Position numbers and translations under genes: made by a program. From Chitinophaga skermanii (lineage in GTDB: Bacteria > Bacteroidota > Bacteroidia > Chitinophagales > Chitinophagaceae): a stretch of 64,000 nucleotides of DNA. The notes under the pieces are model-generated. The model saw only the letters and a program-made list of their open reading frames with translations. It was not told where the DNA came from and ran no database searches. Within the stretch, counting starts at the first letter, position 1. Every line of letters begins with the position of its first letter. Of this stretch, positions 27,425 to 36,360 are shown piece after piece. Location of the stretch: positions 62,001 to 126,000 of the forward strand of contig NZ_QLLL01000008.1 of the NCBI RefSeq assembly GCF_003259335.1. Reading direction: 5' to 3'.

Positions 27425-27853
27425 ATGCAAGCAGTAAAAGGCGGAGATACCGTACGTGTACATTATCACGGTCGCTTAACCAATGGTACTACTTTCGATT
27501 CATCAGAAGGCAGACAACCACTCGAATTCAAAGTGGGTGCCGGCATGGTTATCAAAGGTTTCGATAACGGTGTTTTGGACATGAAAGTGGGCGATAAAAA
27601 AACTGTGCATATTCCAGTGGCTGAAGCATACGGTCCTAAAAGCGAGGAAATGATCATGGATTTCCCTAAAAGCAATTTGCCGGAAGATCTTAAACCAGAA
27701 GTGGGTATGGAATTGCAAATGAGCAATCCTCAAGGTCAAGTGTTTCCAGTAAAAGTTGCTGCTGTTAGCGACGAATTCATCACACTTGATGCAAACCATC
27801 CTTTGGCTGGTGAAGATTTAGTATTCGACATTGAGCTCGTTGAAATTGTATAA
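27425..27853 (+). CDS. FKBP-type peptidyl-prolyl isomerase, SlyD-like
   Basis: A 142-residue SlyD-like isomerase. The FKBP domain is split by an inserted flap: VKGGDTVRVHYHGRLTNGTTFDSSEG, then FKVGAGMVIKGFDNGVLDMKVGDKKTVHIPVAEAYG (in parts), then the IF domain (~70-125), and back to the FKBP strand HPLAGEDLVFDIELVEI. It lacks the His/Cys-rich metal-binding tail of E. coli SlyD. It probably acts as a cytosolic chaperone and prolyl isomerase. It is a single gene with its own terminator. Confidence 0.92.
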   Translation: MQAVKGGDTVRVHYHGRLTNGTTFDSSEGRQPLEFKVGAGMVIKGFDNGVLDMKVGDKKTVHIPVAEAYGPKSEEMIMDFPKSNLPEDLKPEVGMELQMSNPQGQVFPVKVAAVSDEFITLDANHPLAGEDLVFDIELVEIV

Positions 27854-27877
27854 TTCACGACTTACAAATACGATCTT

Positions 27878-27916
27878 AAAAAAGACCGGGTGTTATTAAA
27901 ACATGCGGTCTTTTTT
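27878..27916 (+). terminator. Intrinsic terminator after the FKBP gene
   Basis: AAAAAAGACCG / CGGTCTTTTTT arms, 17-nt loop, long T-run. Confidence 0.8.
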
Positions 27917-27951
27917 TTTCTGTTCTATATTAATTACATAGGTTTGTTATT

Positions 27952-29199
27952 ATGATGAAAGATTACAAATACACGGTGGCCGACCGTTTTATGCAATATG
28001 TGCAAGTGGATACGCAATCTGATCCCTTAAGTGATTCCTTTCCTTCTACAGAAAAACAAAAAGATCTCGCACGCATCCTCGTGAGCGAGTTACTAGATAT
28101 GGGCATTAGCGATGCACATATGGATGAATACGGCTACGTTTACGCTACCATTCCTGCAACTACCGATAAAAAAGTGCCTGTTATATGTCTTTGCTCTCAC
28201 ATGGATACTTCAAGTGACAGCAGCGGCACAGGGGTAAAACCCATTGTGCATAAAGCCTATACAGGTGCCGACATGATATTGCCCGATGATACCACGCAAA
28301 TCATCCGCGCAGCCGATCACCCTTACCTAAAAGAAAAAATTGGCGACGATATTATCACGGCTAGTGGTACTACTTTACTGGGCGCCGATAATAAAGCCGG
28401 TGTAGCCGAAATCATGGATGCTGCTGCTTTCTTAATGCAACACCCCGATGTGAAACACGGCGCTATTCGCATCCTTTTTACACCCGATGAAGAAATTGGT
28501 CAAGGTGTAAAATATGTTGATATGCAAAAACTCGGCGCAGATTTTGGTTATACGATGGACGGCGGCGAATTAGGCTCATTGGAAGATGAAACCTTTTCTG
28601 CAGATGCTGTGAAAATCGTTATCAATGGTGTTAGTGCGCACCCGGGTATGGCAAAAGGTAAGTTAATCAGCGCTATTAAAATTGCGTCTGAAATCGTTGA
28701 TGCGTTACCGAAAGATATTCTTTCACCAGAAACAACAGAAGATCGTCAAGGTTTCATTCACCCCGTACGTATGCACGGTGTAGTAGAAACTGCAGAAATA
28801 GATTTCATTATCCGCGATTTTACTACCCGCGAATTAGAAGCACACGAGTTCTATTTGCGCAAAGTAATGGATAGCGTGATGTCACGCCACGAAGGTGCTA
28901 CTGCTACTTTCAAAGTAACGGAACAATACCGCAACATGAAAGAAGTATTGGATCAACATCCGCAAGTAGTAGCTTTCGCAGAAGAAGCAATTAAAAGAGC
29001 AGGTATCGAGCCGTTGAAAATGAGTATCCGTGGTGGTACCGATGGTTCTCGTTTAAGCTTTATGGGCTTACCTTGTCCGAATATCTTTACGGGCGAAATG
29101 AGCTTCCATAGCAAACACGAATACGTAAGTATCCAAGATATGCAGAAAGCAGTAGATACCATTGTTCATTTAGTACAGGTGTGGGAAGAGAGAAGCTAA
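27952..29199 (+). CDS. pepT: Peptidase T (tripeptide aminopeptidase)
   Basis: A 415-residue M20B zinc aminopeptidase releasing the N-terminal residue of tripeptides. The metal site is read in CLCSHMDTSSDSSGTGVKP (H and D), TTLLGADNKAGVAEIMD (bridging Asp), FTPDEEIGQGV (catalytic Glu pair), TMDGGELGSLE, and the final His in MSFHSKHEYVSIQ. The first two codons are both Met. It is full length and monocistronic. Confidence 0.95.
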   Translation: MMKDYKYTVADRFMQYVQVDTQSDPLSDSFPSTEKQKDLARILVSELLDMGISDAHMDEYGYVYATIPATTDKKVPVICLCSHMDTSSDSSGTGVKPIVHKAYTGADMILPDDTTQIIRAADHPYLKEKIGDDIITASGTTLLGADNKAGVAEIMDAAAFLMQHPDVKHGAIRILFTPDEEIGQGVKYVDMQKLGADFGYTMDGGELGSLEDETFSADAVKIVINGVSAHPGMAKGKLISAIKIASEIVDALPKDILSPETTEDRQGFIHPVRMHGVVETAEIDFIIRDFTTRELEAHEFYLRKVMDSVMSRHEGATATFKVTEQYRNMKEVLDQHPQVVAFAEEAIKRAGIEPLKMSIRGGTDGSRLSFMGLPCPNIFTGEMSFHSKHEYVSIQDMQKAVDTIVHLVQVWEERS

Positions 29200-29340
29200 T
29201 CTCGCTAAATCCTTTGCTAGCAAGCATTTATAACTTACCTGTAGGAATGTTGGGGTCGCGTTAAAATAATTTCCGCGCCTTACCGTTTTTAGATTAATTA
29301 TTTTAGTAGTACTTTAATCGCTTATTGCAAGTGGATTATA

Positions 29341-29348
29341 TACTTTTG
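29341..29348 (+). promoter_or_regulatory. Putative -7 box of the exbB promoter
   Basis: TACTTTTG fits TAnnTTTG, 20 bp before the exbB ATG. A -33 TTTG is not evident. Confidence 0.45.
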
Positions 29349-29367
29349 CAAGGTTAAATAAATATAC

Positions 29368-30084
29368 ATGGTATTAGGAGTCATTACATTATTACAAGAT
29401 TCTTTGCTCCGTGGCGTGAAGGCCGACACGGTTGCCCAAGGTGTTTCACCGGCCGCGGCCGCATCGCAACAAATGAACGTGTGGGATATGTTATACAAAG
29501 GTGGTCCCATTATGATCCCTTTGGGTGTTTTGTCGCTCGTAGCTGTGTACGTTTTTATTGAAAGATTCTTATACATTAAGAAAGCCAGCAAGCTCGATGA
29601 TAATTTCATGGCCATGTTGCGCGATCAAATTACTGCTGGCAATATCACGGCTGCCCGTTCTTTAACCAAGAATACCAACAGTCCTATTGCACGCGTGATC
29701 GATAAAGGTGTACAAAGAATCGGCAAGAAAATCGAAGCCATCGAACGTTCTATGGAGAACGTAGCGAAGTTGGAGATCTACAAAATGGAGAAAAACCTTG
29801 TGATCCTCTCTATCGTGGCAGGTGTGGCCCCAATGTTCGGTTTCTTGGGTACCATCGCCGGTATGATCCAAACTTTCTTCAATATCTCCGTTACAGGTGA
29901 TATTACATTGAATGCCATCGCAGGTGGTATTTATGTAAAGATGGTGACCTCCGCTACCGGTCTTATTATCGGTATCATTGCTTTCATTGGTTATAGCTTC
30001 TTGAATGCACAAATCGATAAAGTGGTGAATAAAATGGAAGGTGCTTCTGCTGAATTCATCGATATCTTGCAAGAACCAAGCTGA
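29368..30084 (+). CDS. exbB: MotA/TolQ/ExbB proton channel family protein
   Basis: A 238-residue inner-membrane protein with three transmembrane helices (~53-72, ~145-165, ~190-212). The conserved MotA/TolQ/ExbB block is VAGVAPMFGFLGTIAGMIQTFF (in parts), with ATGLIIGIIAFIGYSFLNAQ after it. With the ExbD-like protein encoded next it should form a proton-driven motor energising TonB or Tol transport. An unusually long Ala-rich leader (~1-35) precedes TM1. A hairpin between it and exbD may lower exbD expression. Confidence 0.9.
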   Translation: MVLGVITLLQDSLLRGVKADTVAQGVSPAAAASQQMNVWDMLYKGGPIMIPLGVLSLVAVYVFIERFLYIKKASKLDDNFMAMLRDQITAGNITAARSLTKNTNSPIARVIDKGVQRIGKKIEAIERSMENVAKLEIYKMEKNLVILSIVAGVAPMFGFLGTIAGMIQTFFNISVTGDITLNAIAGGIYVKMVTSATGLIIGIIAFIGYSFLNAQIDKVVNKMEGASAEFIDILQEPS

Positions 30085-30121
30085 TCCTATCATTCAGATA
30101 GATTTTCAAACAACTATATAG

Positions 30122-30154
30122 AAACGATGCTGTTGTAACCAGCGGCATCGTTTT
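30122..30154 (+). terminator. Hairpin between exbB and exbD, possible partial terminator
   Basis: AAACGATGC / GCATCGTTT arms with a 14-nt loop, followed by TTTCTTCC. It lies inside an apparent operon, so it may attenuate read-through or protect the exbB mRNA 3' end. Confidence 0.55.
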
Positions 30155-30184
30155 CTTCCTCGAATTATAAAATATTACTACTCA

Positions 30185-30592
30185 ATGAATATTCGTAGAC
30201 GAAAAAAAGCAGGTGCGGAAATGCACAACTCGGCATTGAACGATATCTTGTTCATCTTGCTGTTGTTCTTCCTCATTGTGTCTACGTTGGCCAATCCCAA
30301 TGTTATTAAATTAACGCTGCCCAAAGCGAAAAGTAACACCAAGGCTAAACAAACGGTGGTAGTAAGTATCGATGCTAAACGCGAATTCTTCGTAGGTACC
30401 ACCAAAGTGCCTTTCAACGATCTAAAAGCCACGCTTGCTCCTAAATTAGCTGGCGATGTAGAGGCTTCTATCGTAATTAATGCCGAAAAATCTGTTCCTG
30501 TTGAAGATGTAGTAAGCCTAATGGAACTTGCCCGCGAACTAGGCGCCAAAGTAGTATTGGCCACCGCTAACCCGGGTACAGGCAGCAAGTAA
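30185..30592 (+). CDS. exbD: ExbD/TolR family biopolymer transport protein
   Basis: A 135-residue single-pass protein. A basic cytosolic N-terminus (MNIRRRKKAGAE) precedes one helix (DILFILLLFFLIVSTLA) that carries the conserved proton-conducting aspartate D20. The periplasmic domain (~45-130) has the ExbD/TolR strands VVVSIDAKREFFVG and the C-terminal block VPVEDVVSLMELARELGAKVVLAT. It pairs with ExbB one gene upstream. Tol versus Ton assignment cannot be made from sequence alone. Confidence 0.9.
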   Translation: MNIRRRKKAGAEMHNSALNDILFILLLFFLIVSTLANPNVIKLTLPKAKSNTKAKQTVVVSIDAKREFFVGTTKVPFNDLKATLAPKLAGDVEASIVINAEKSVPVEDVVSLMELARELGAKVVLATANPGTGSK

Positions 30593-30609
30593 ATTCAAGC
30601 CAATTTTCC

Positions 30610-31461
30610 TTACAACATACCACAAACCATCCTGTCTTTGCCAAATATATCCTGGCGCAAGATCACGTTCTTATATCCTAACGAACGCATTAGTTGCATG
30701 GTGTCTTCTCCATGTGCTTCGTTAATTTCAAAGAATAATTTCCCATTGGGTTGCAACTTTTCTTTACCCAATTCGGCAATGGTCCTGTAAAATAATAAAG
30801 GATCTGTATCGGGTACAAACAACGCGAGGGCCGGCTCGTACTGCAATACGTGGGCTTGCATGTCGGCACTTTCTTGCTCTTTTATATAGGGGGGATTGCT
30901 AACGATGATGTCGAATTGGGGTAATTGATCCATGGCACCCGGTTGCAATATATCCTGGCCAATGAATTGTACGCTGGCTTGGAGTTTGTCGGCGTTCCTC
31001 TGGGCTACTGCTAAAGCATCTTCACTTACATCAATCGCGTATACCTTGGCCGCTGGCCAGTTCTTCTGAATGGAAATAGGTATACAACCGCTTCCCGTAC
31101 CAATATCGATGATGGTGGCATGAGGTGTAACCGGTTGCTCTTCTAATACCCATTGCACCAATTCCTCCGTTTCTGGACGGGGAATCAACACATGCTCATT
31201 CACATAAAATTGCATCCCGTAAAACCAACTCTCCTCTATTACGTATTGTAAAGGACGGTGAGCCAATAACTGTTGTATACAGCTCTCCAACCGCGCTTGT
31301 TGGTCGGCCTCCAATGGTTTATTATTATAAATCACCCGGTCGATGCGAGATAATCCTGTAATGTGTTCAATTAGCAAATTCGCTATGGCAGCGGCTTCGC
31401 GGCTATCATATAAACTCTGCACTTGGTGCATACTGTGAGAAAAAGCTTCTTGTACGGTCAT
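30610..31461 (-). CDS. prmC: Peptide chain release factor N5-glutamine methyltransferase
   Basis: About 283 residues. It methylates the GGQ glutamine of release factors RF1 and RF2. The Met at 31461 (MTVQEAFSHSMHQVQSLYDSREA) fits PrmC N-termini better than the upstream in-frame Met at 31509, which would crowd the divergent ribD start. The SAM motif is IIDIGTGSGCIPISIQ (~115-130), and the catalytic NPPY motif is in FDIIVSNPPYIKEQE. It is divergent from ribD with 53 bp between starts and converges on exbD. Confidence 0.93.
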   Translation of the reverse strand: MTVQEAFSHSMHQVQSLYDSREAAAIANLLIEHITGLSRIDRVIYNNKPLEADQQARLESCIQQLLAHRPLQYVIEESWFYGMQFYVNEHVLIPRPETEELVQWVLEEQPVTPHATIIDIGTGSGCIPISIQKNWPAAKVYAIDVSEDALAVAQRNADKLQASVQFIGQDILQPGAMDQLPQFDIIVSNPPYIKEQESADMQAHVLQYEPALALFVPDTDPLLFYRTIAELGKEKLQPNGKLFFEINEAHGEDTMQLMRSLGYKNVILRQDIFGKDRMVCGML

Positions 31462-31514
31462 GGTAACGGAAAACTCCTGGTGAAACAATATTTTTGCAAA
31501 CATAAACATTCGGC

Positions 31515-32576
31515 ATGACAGCGGCTTTGAATCACGAAATATTTATGCAACGGTGCATTGAACTGGCCACCATGGGCGCAGGGCATGTGATGCCTAATCC
31601 TATGGTAGGTGCCGTGTTGGTGTATAATGGAAGGATCATCGGGGAAGGGTATCACCAACAATATGGGCAAGCCCATGCAGAAGTAAACTGCGTAAATAAC
31701 GTGGCCGACATCGATCGCCCATTGATCAAGTCTTCTACCATGTACGTAAGCCTCGAGCCATGTGCGCATCATGGGAAAACCCCACCATGCGCCCATCTCA
31801 TTGTTCGCGAACAAATCCCGCATGTTGTTATCGGTTGCGTAGATACCTTTTCGAAGGTTAGTGGCAAAGGCATCGAAATACTTAAAAACGCCGGTATTCA
31901 AGTAACTACAGGTATCCTGGAAAATGCTTGCCGGGAACTGAATAAACGCTTCTTTACCTTCCACGAGCAGAAACGACCCTACATTGTTCTCAAATGGTCG
32001 CAATCTGTAGATGGCTTCATAGGTACCACCGATCGCCAACCGGTAAAGATTTCAAACGAATACACCGATCGCCTCGTGCACAAATGGCGTAGCGAAGAAG
32101 CGGCTATTCTCGTTGGTACAAATACCGCCGTGAATGATAATCCAAGGTTAAATACACGACTATGGCCCGGCAATAACCCTGCCCGCGTTGTTATAGACCT
32201 CGACCTGCGCATTCCCCCTACGCACCATATCTACGATGGCTCGGTGAAAACATTCATCGTTACCACCCACGGTACAGTGCCATGTGGTGCTACTGCTATT
32301 ACAGTTGAGCGCAATGGAAATGTCCTTCAACAAATGCTTAGTGCCTTGCACATCCACCATGTGCAAAGTATCTTAATAGAAGGCGGTGCCTTCACCCTGC
32401 AAGAATTTATTGCACTTGAACTCTGGGATGAGGCTAGGATCATCGTCAATGAAAAACCTTTAGGTACAGGCGTTTCTGCACCAAGCTGGAATTTCTCCCC
32501 TGCAACAGGTATAACGCACCTCGCAACAGACACAATTTATTATCATCGACTTAATACATTAGCCCCTTATTTTTAA
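31515..32576 (+). CDS. ribD: Bifunctional riboflavin deaminase/reductase
   Basis: A 353-residue RibD. The N-terminal deaminase domain (~1-145) has the zinc site H-A-E-V-N and PCAHHGKTPPCAHLI; the reductase domain (~150-353) starts RPYIVLKWSQSVDGFIG and has the NADPH-binding LIEGGAFTLQEFI. It performs the second and third steps of riboflavin synthesis. No FMN riboswitch is visible upstream, where only 53 bp separate it from prmC. The YigZ gene follows after 2 bp. Confidence 0.95.
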   Translation: MTAALNHEIFMQRCIELATMGAGHVMPNPMVGAVLVYNGRIIGEGYHQQYGQAHAEVNCVNNVADIDRPLIKSSTMYVSLEPCAHHGKTPPCAHLIVREQIPHVVIGCVDTFSKVSGKGIEILKNAGIQVTTGILENACRELNKRFFTFHEQKRPYIVLKWSQSVDGFIGTTDRQPVKISNEYTDRLVHKWRSEEAAILVGTNTAVNDNPRLNTRLWPGNNPARVVIDLDLRIPPTHHIYDGSVKTFIVTTHGTVPCGATAITVERNGNVLQQMLSALHIHHVQSILIEGGAFTLQEFIALELWDEARIIVNEKPLGTGVSAPSWNFSPATGITHLATDTIYYHRLNTLAPYF

Positions 32577-32578
32577 TC

Positions 32579-33178
32579 ATGGAAGTATTTTTTACAATCG
32601 AGAAAGCAGCAAATGCAGAGTTTAAAGATAAAGGCAGCAAGTTTATTGCATATACGTACCCGGTGAAAACACCGGAACAAGTAAAAGAATGCTTGGCTGA
32701 AGTGAAAAAGGAACACCCCAAAGCAACGCACCATTGTTACGCCTATCGCCTCGGTACCAGCGGTACCCAATACCGCGCAAACGACGATGGCGAGCCTTCA
32801 GGCACCGCCGGCAAGCCTATCTTAGGCCAAATTGATAGCAAACAATTGACCGATGTACTCGTAGTCGTAGTGCGTTATTTCGGTGGCACTTTACTGGGGG
32901 TACCCGGTTTAATCAATGCCTATAAAATGAGCGCCGCCCTTGTTTTACAACTAGTGCCCGCTGTGCAAAAGAACGTAGAAGTTAACTACACACTCACATT
33001 CGACTACACGATTTTAAATGAAATTATGACCGTCGTAAAGCAAAATAACTGCACCATTATTTCGCAAGAACTACAACTGTTCTGCGTAATGGAAATCGGT
33101 ATCCCGAAAGCGAACCAAGAGTTATGCTTGCTCCGTTTGAACGATATTCACGGCTTGGAAATCCGACCAGCTAAATAA
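32579..33178 (+). CDS. yigZ: YigZ/IMPACT family protein
   Basis: A 199-residue protein with the IMPACT N-terminal domain (~15-120: FKDKGSKFIAYTYPVKT, HHCYAYRLG, DDGEPSGTAGKPILGQI, VVVVRYFGGTLLGVPGLINAY) and a C-terminal DUF1949-type ferredoxin-like domain. The family is linked to translation and stress adaptation, but its molecular role is not settled. It starts 2 bp after ribD and its stop abuts the stop of the convergent gene, with no space for a terminator. Confidence 0.9.
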   Translation: MEVFFTIEKAANAEFKDKGSKFIAYTYPVKTPEQVKECLAEVKKEHPKATHHCYAYRLGTSGTQYRANDDGEPSGTAGKPILGQIDSKQLTDVLVVVVRYFGGTLLGVPGLINAYKMSAALVLQLVPAVQKNVEVNYTLTFDYTILNEIMTVVKQNNCTIISQELQLFCVMEIGIPKANQELCLLRLNDIHGLEIRPAK

Positions 33179-34402
33179 CTAGTTAGATTGCTTGATCTCC
33201 TGCACCGTTACACCGAAGAGCTTTTTCGTAATCCCCGACAATTGCTTATCGGTACCCACTAAATGGAATGTACGATGGTAATGCAGTAATCTACCGCCGG
33301 TATTTACTTTCGAAAGAGGGGAATAGCTGGCAATGCTGTAATAATACCCGCTATTAATAGCCGTATCATTCTTTTCACCCGCATAATAAACCGTTGCTGC
33401 AAAGCCATCAGAAAGGCTTTGCATAGGCCAGCGGTTGTTCTTAAAGAATTGTTTACTACGCGAAAGGGTAAATTGCACAATTGTGAGTTGTTGAGATTCA
33501 GCGTCGTAAACGCCTATATAGTTTTTGCCAAAAGCCTGTGGAATTCCTACTGCTATAGGGTTTGCACCTTTCAATCTTACTAAAATGGTGTTACTGCGCA
33601 CATCGTAGTCAACTTCTTTCATGTATTGATCGAGCTGTGAAGTGGGCATCTTTTCTTCATTGAAAGGTACCAATAACCAAACCTGCTCTCCTGCCGGGAA
33701 CATGCCTGTTACCCGTATAGCAGGCTGACCCGTAGTGCCATCCCACTTTATACGACCGGTATTCACAAACACATTCTCACTCTCATGCGCCACGGCTTTG
33801 ATGGCCCGGGGTACATCTTGATCCAGGTAATTAGGAATATCTTTCCGGGCTATCAGTGTTAATTTCCTTTGCACGTTTATATCAAAAGTTTGCCCATTGT
33901 GGTGCAATAAGTGCATGTCTTTCTCTACAGTTACAACGCCCCTGCCTTGATAGGTAACCTGGAATGGTTCTGTATCAAAACTTGGTGGCGTGTGCCAATG
34001 CGTAGCGTCGATAGTATCGTGTGGGGCAAAGTAAAACGAGTCGGGGGCTATATCGATACGGTCTTCTCCACCGCGGAGATTTACTTGCGATACCGATTTT
34101 TGCCCAGCTATTAAATCATAATTCAACCAGCCAAAATTATCACCATTCACTTCAACGGCACTACTAATTATGCGGCCTTGCCATGCAGGCGTAATCGTTA
34201 ATACAGCAGGACTTGTACTATCTTTTAATTGGATAGCTTTCGTGTATTTACCCACGAATTGCATCGCCGCTTTATACGGTTGATCTTCGTTGATGGCATC
34301 TTTAGTGGTGGTAGTATGGTGGTGTTGATGGGAAGAAGGAGCGTTCTTGCAGGCATACAGCAAGAGCGTGGAAAAAGATATGGCTAGAAGTTTTCGTAAC
34401 AA
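33179..34402 (-). CDS. DUF6786-like lipoprotein
   Basis: A 407-residue predicted lipoprotein (MLRKLLAISFSTLLLYAC) with a His/Thr-rich linker directly after the lipidated cysteine (SSHQHHHTTTT). The body resembles DUF6786: AMQFVGKYTKAIQLKD, LTITPAWQGRIISSAVEVNGDNFGWLNYDLI, RGGEDRIDIAPDSFYF. Such proteins look like galactose-mutarotase-type beta-sandwiches, and a carbohydrate-related role is possible but not shown. The His-rich stretch could bind metal. Single gene, convergent with yigZ. Confidence 0.65.
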   Translation of the reverse strand: MLRKLLAISFSTLLLYACKNAPSSHQHHHTTTTKDAINEDQPYKAAMQFVGKYTKAIQLKDSTSPAVLTITPAWQGRIISSAVEVNGDNFGWLNYDLIAGQKSVSQVNLRGGEDRIDIAPDSFYFAPHDTIDATHWHTPPSFDTEPFQVTYQGRGVVTVEKDMHLLHHNGQTFDINVQRKLTLIARKDIPNYLDQDVPRAIKAVAHESENVFVNTGRIKWDGTTGQPAIRVTGMFPAGEQVWLLVPFNEEKMPTSQLDQYMKEVDYDVRSNTILVRLKGANPIAVGIPQAFGKNYIGVYDAESQQLTIVQFTLSRSKQFFKNNRWPMQSLSDGFAATVYYAGEKNDTAINSGYYYSIASYSPLSKVNTGGRLLHYHRTFHLVGTDKQLSGITKKLFGVTVQEIKQSN

Positions 34403-34433
34403 TAGGATCGTATTTAATCGCTACAAAAATAAG

Positions 34434-34467
34434 CATTGCGCAATATGCTAGTACACATTGCGCAATG
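34434..34467 (-). terminator. Terminator after the hydroxyacyl-CoA dehydrogenase gene, made of twin palindromes
   Basis: The 10-bp palindrome ATTGCGCAAT occurs at 34435-34444 and 34457-34466. The copies pair to an 11-bp stem with a 12-nt loop, followed on the minus strand by CTTATTTTTG. Confidence 0.65.
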
Positions 34468-34474
34468 TTGCAAA

Positions 34475-35365
34475 TTATTTGGCAAAAATGCTACTCACCA
34501 CGAGCTCTTTGCTGCCCGGGGTGTATTTATAAAATCCTTCGCCACTTTTCGCACCCAAGTAACCCGCGGTTACCATGTTTACGAGTAATGGACAAGGGGC
34601 ATATTTCGGGTTACCGAAGCCTTGGTGTAATACATGCAAGATCGATAAACATACGTCTAATCCAATGAAATCCGCTAATTGTAATGGTCCCATCGGGTGC
34701 GCCATGCCTAGTTTCATGACAGTATCAATTTCATTCACACCGGCTACGCCTTCAAATAAAGAGTAGATGGCTTCGTTGATCATCGGCATCAAAATTCGGT
34801 TCGCAATAAAGCCAGGGTAATCGTTTACCACGCAAGGCACTTTACCCAACTGTACCGACAAAGCCTCAATTTTCTTCGTTACTTCTTTGTCTGTCGCATA
34901 GCCATTAATAATTTCCACGAGCTTCATAACCGGTACCGGGTTCATGAAGTGCATGCCAATTACTTGTGTAGGACGCTTGGTAACTGCAGCAATTTTTGTA
35001 ATGGATATAGAGGATGTATTGGTGGCAAGGATCGCGCCGGGTGCGGCATGTTGATCCAGTTGCTTGAAGATGTTCAGTTTTAGGTCGATATTCTCGGTAG
35101 CGGCTTCTACCACTAATTCAGCGTCTTTTACGCCGCTGGCCATATCGGTGTAGGTGGTAATCCTTCCAAGTGTAGCCGTTTTGTCGGCCTCGGTGATCGT
35201 TTCTTTTGCTACTTGGCGATCGAGGTTTTTACCGATCGTTGCTAATGCTTTCTCTAATGCAGGGGCTGCAACATCAATTAAATTTACGTGGAAACCGTTT
35301 TGGGCAAATACATGGGCAATACCATTACCCATTGTGCCTGCACCAATTACCGATACTTTTTGCAT
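34475..35365 (-). CDS. 3-hydroxybutyryl-CoA dehydrogenase
   Basis: A 296-residue single-domain 3-hydroxyacyl-CoA dehydrogenase. The NAD-binding motif is VSVIGAGTMGNGIAHVFAQNG (~4-23). The family segments ILATNTSSISITKIAA, VIGMHFMNPVPVMKLVEII (catalytic His) and VNDYPGFIANRILMPMINEAI are all present, as is LGMAHPMGPLQLADFIGLD. It oxidises 3-hydroxyacyl-CoA (probably short chain) to the 3-keto form, or the reverse. No thiolase or crotonase is nearby, so the pathway context lies elsewhere. It matches Hbd/PaaH-type enzymes; which one is not certain. Confidence 0.92.
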   Translation of the reverse strand: MQKVSVIGAGTMGNGIAHVFAQNGFHVNLIDVAAPALEKALATIGKNLDRQVAKETITEADKTATLGRITTYTDMASGVKDAELVVEAATENIDLKLNIFKQLDQHAAPGAILATNTSSISITKIAAVTKRPTQVIGMHFMNPVPVMKLVEIINGYATDKEVTKKIEALSVQLGKVPCVVNDYPGFIANRILMPMINEAIYSLFEGVAGVNEIDTVMKLGMAHPMGPLQLADFIGLDVCLSILHVLHQGFGNPKYAPCPLLVNMVTAGYLGAKSGEGFYKYTPGSKELVVSSIFAK

Positions 35366-35482
35366 TGTTTTGATGGTTATTAATGATGATTAAGAAATGA
35401 TTTTGTTGTATGATGGAATGCAACATAACATTTTTTCACCACTCCAAAAGAGGATGCCACGAATTTCTATGAAAGGAAAAGC

Positions 35483-36121
35483 TTAGTCTTGACGCTTAAA
35501 GTCGCCCCGCTTCCAAGCATCAATGAATTGTGCCCAAGCTAAAGGATTGAAGATGTTTTGTGGCGGCGCTTGACCGGCATAATACAACGATTGTGCTTGT
35601 TTTTGCATGTAACTATTTACACCCTCACGCCCATCAATAGGGGTATAACGTGCTAATGCACGGATTTTTGCAATGTTGGTGTTTTTACGGGCAATCTCGT
35701 AAGCATCGTCTGGAATGTCCATGCTCGTCATAATAGCCTCTACTTGTCGCCTTGTTGGGAAAGGACGTATAATGGTTACCGGTAAATGCATCGTATCCTC
35801 CACCATTAATTGAATCATGGAGAAGTTATTTCCGGTTAAACTTTTAGGAATGGTATAGCTTTTCTTATGGAAACCTACAGCGGAAAAGGTTAACGTATCG
35901 CCTTTGAACGCTACTATGGAGAAAACACCTGCCGGGTTGGAAATTGTACCACGAGATTGCCCTTTTACGATAATGCTCACGGCCGGGATGGCACGTAAAC
36001 TATCGGCAGTCATGGTAATACCGGAAATCTGGATGACACTATCTTGGAACTGCGTGATTTGCGATTTTGCGAACAGTGGCAACAAGAAAATAGCGAACAG
36101 TATGTAGATTCTTTTATTCAT
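35483..36121 (-). CDS. Exported carboxypeptidase-regulatory-like (CarboxypepD_reg) protein
   Basis: A 212-residue exported protein (signal MNKRIYILFAIFLLPLFAKS-Q). Residues ~30-110 form a CarboxypepD_reg-like beta-sandwich: ISGITMTADSLRAIPAVSI, RGTISNPAGVFSIVAFKGDTLTFSAVGFHKKSYTI. This domain is usual at the N-terminus of SusC/TonB receptors but here it stands alone. The C-terminal ~90 residues are helical and unrecognised. It is a single gene divergent from apbC. Its function is unknown; anchoring or recognition at the envelope is the usual guess. Confidence 0.75.
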   Translation of the reverse strand: MNKRIYILFAIFLLPLFAKSQITQFQDSVIQISGITMTADSLRAIPAVSIIVKGQSRGTISNPAGVFSIVAFKGDTLTFSAVGFHKKSYTIPKSLTGNNFSMIQLMVEDTMHLPVTIIRPFPTRRQVEAIMTSMDIPDDAYEIARKNTNIAKIRALARYTPIDGREGVNSYMQKQAQSLYYAGQAPPQNIFNPLAWAQFIDAWKRGDFKRQD

Positions 36122-36322
36122 TCGGCTCCTAAGTTACTTCAAATTTTTTAGTACATATGGCCGAAAATGGAGGCCATTCAACAGGTATACAAGGATTTAA
36201 CGTGGCAATGACAAATGATAAAATCTTTTATACATGCGCACTTTACTACGATAGTCAATACTTCAAAGCCAAATGTTTTGCTATCAACAGCAGGCAATGT
36301 TCAAATTAAAATGCAATTGAGC

Positions 36323-36330
36323 TAACTTTG
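36323..36330 (+). promoter_or_regulatory. Putative -7 box of the apbC promoter
   Basis: TAACTTTG fits TAnnTTTG, 31 bp before the apbC ATG. Confidence 0.45.
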
Positions 36331-36360
36331 TAGCTCTAAGATTAATTTTAACAGTAATTT

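Noticed and set aside
31515..31560. FMN riboswitch ahead of ribD
   Set aside because: Only 53 bp separate prmC and ribD, too little for the RFN element, and no matching motif was seen.
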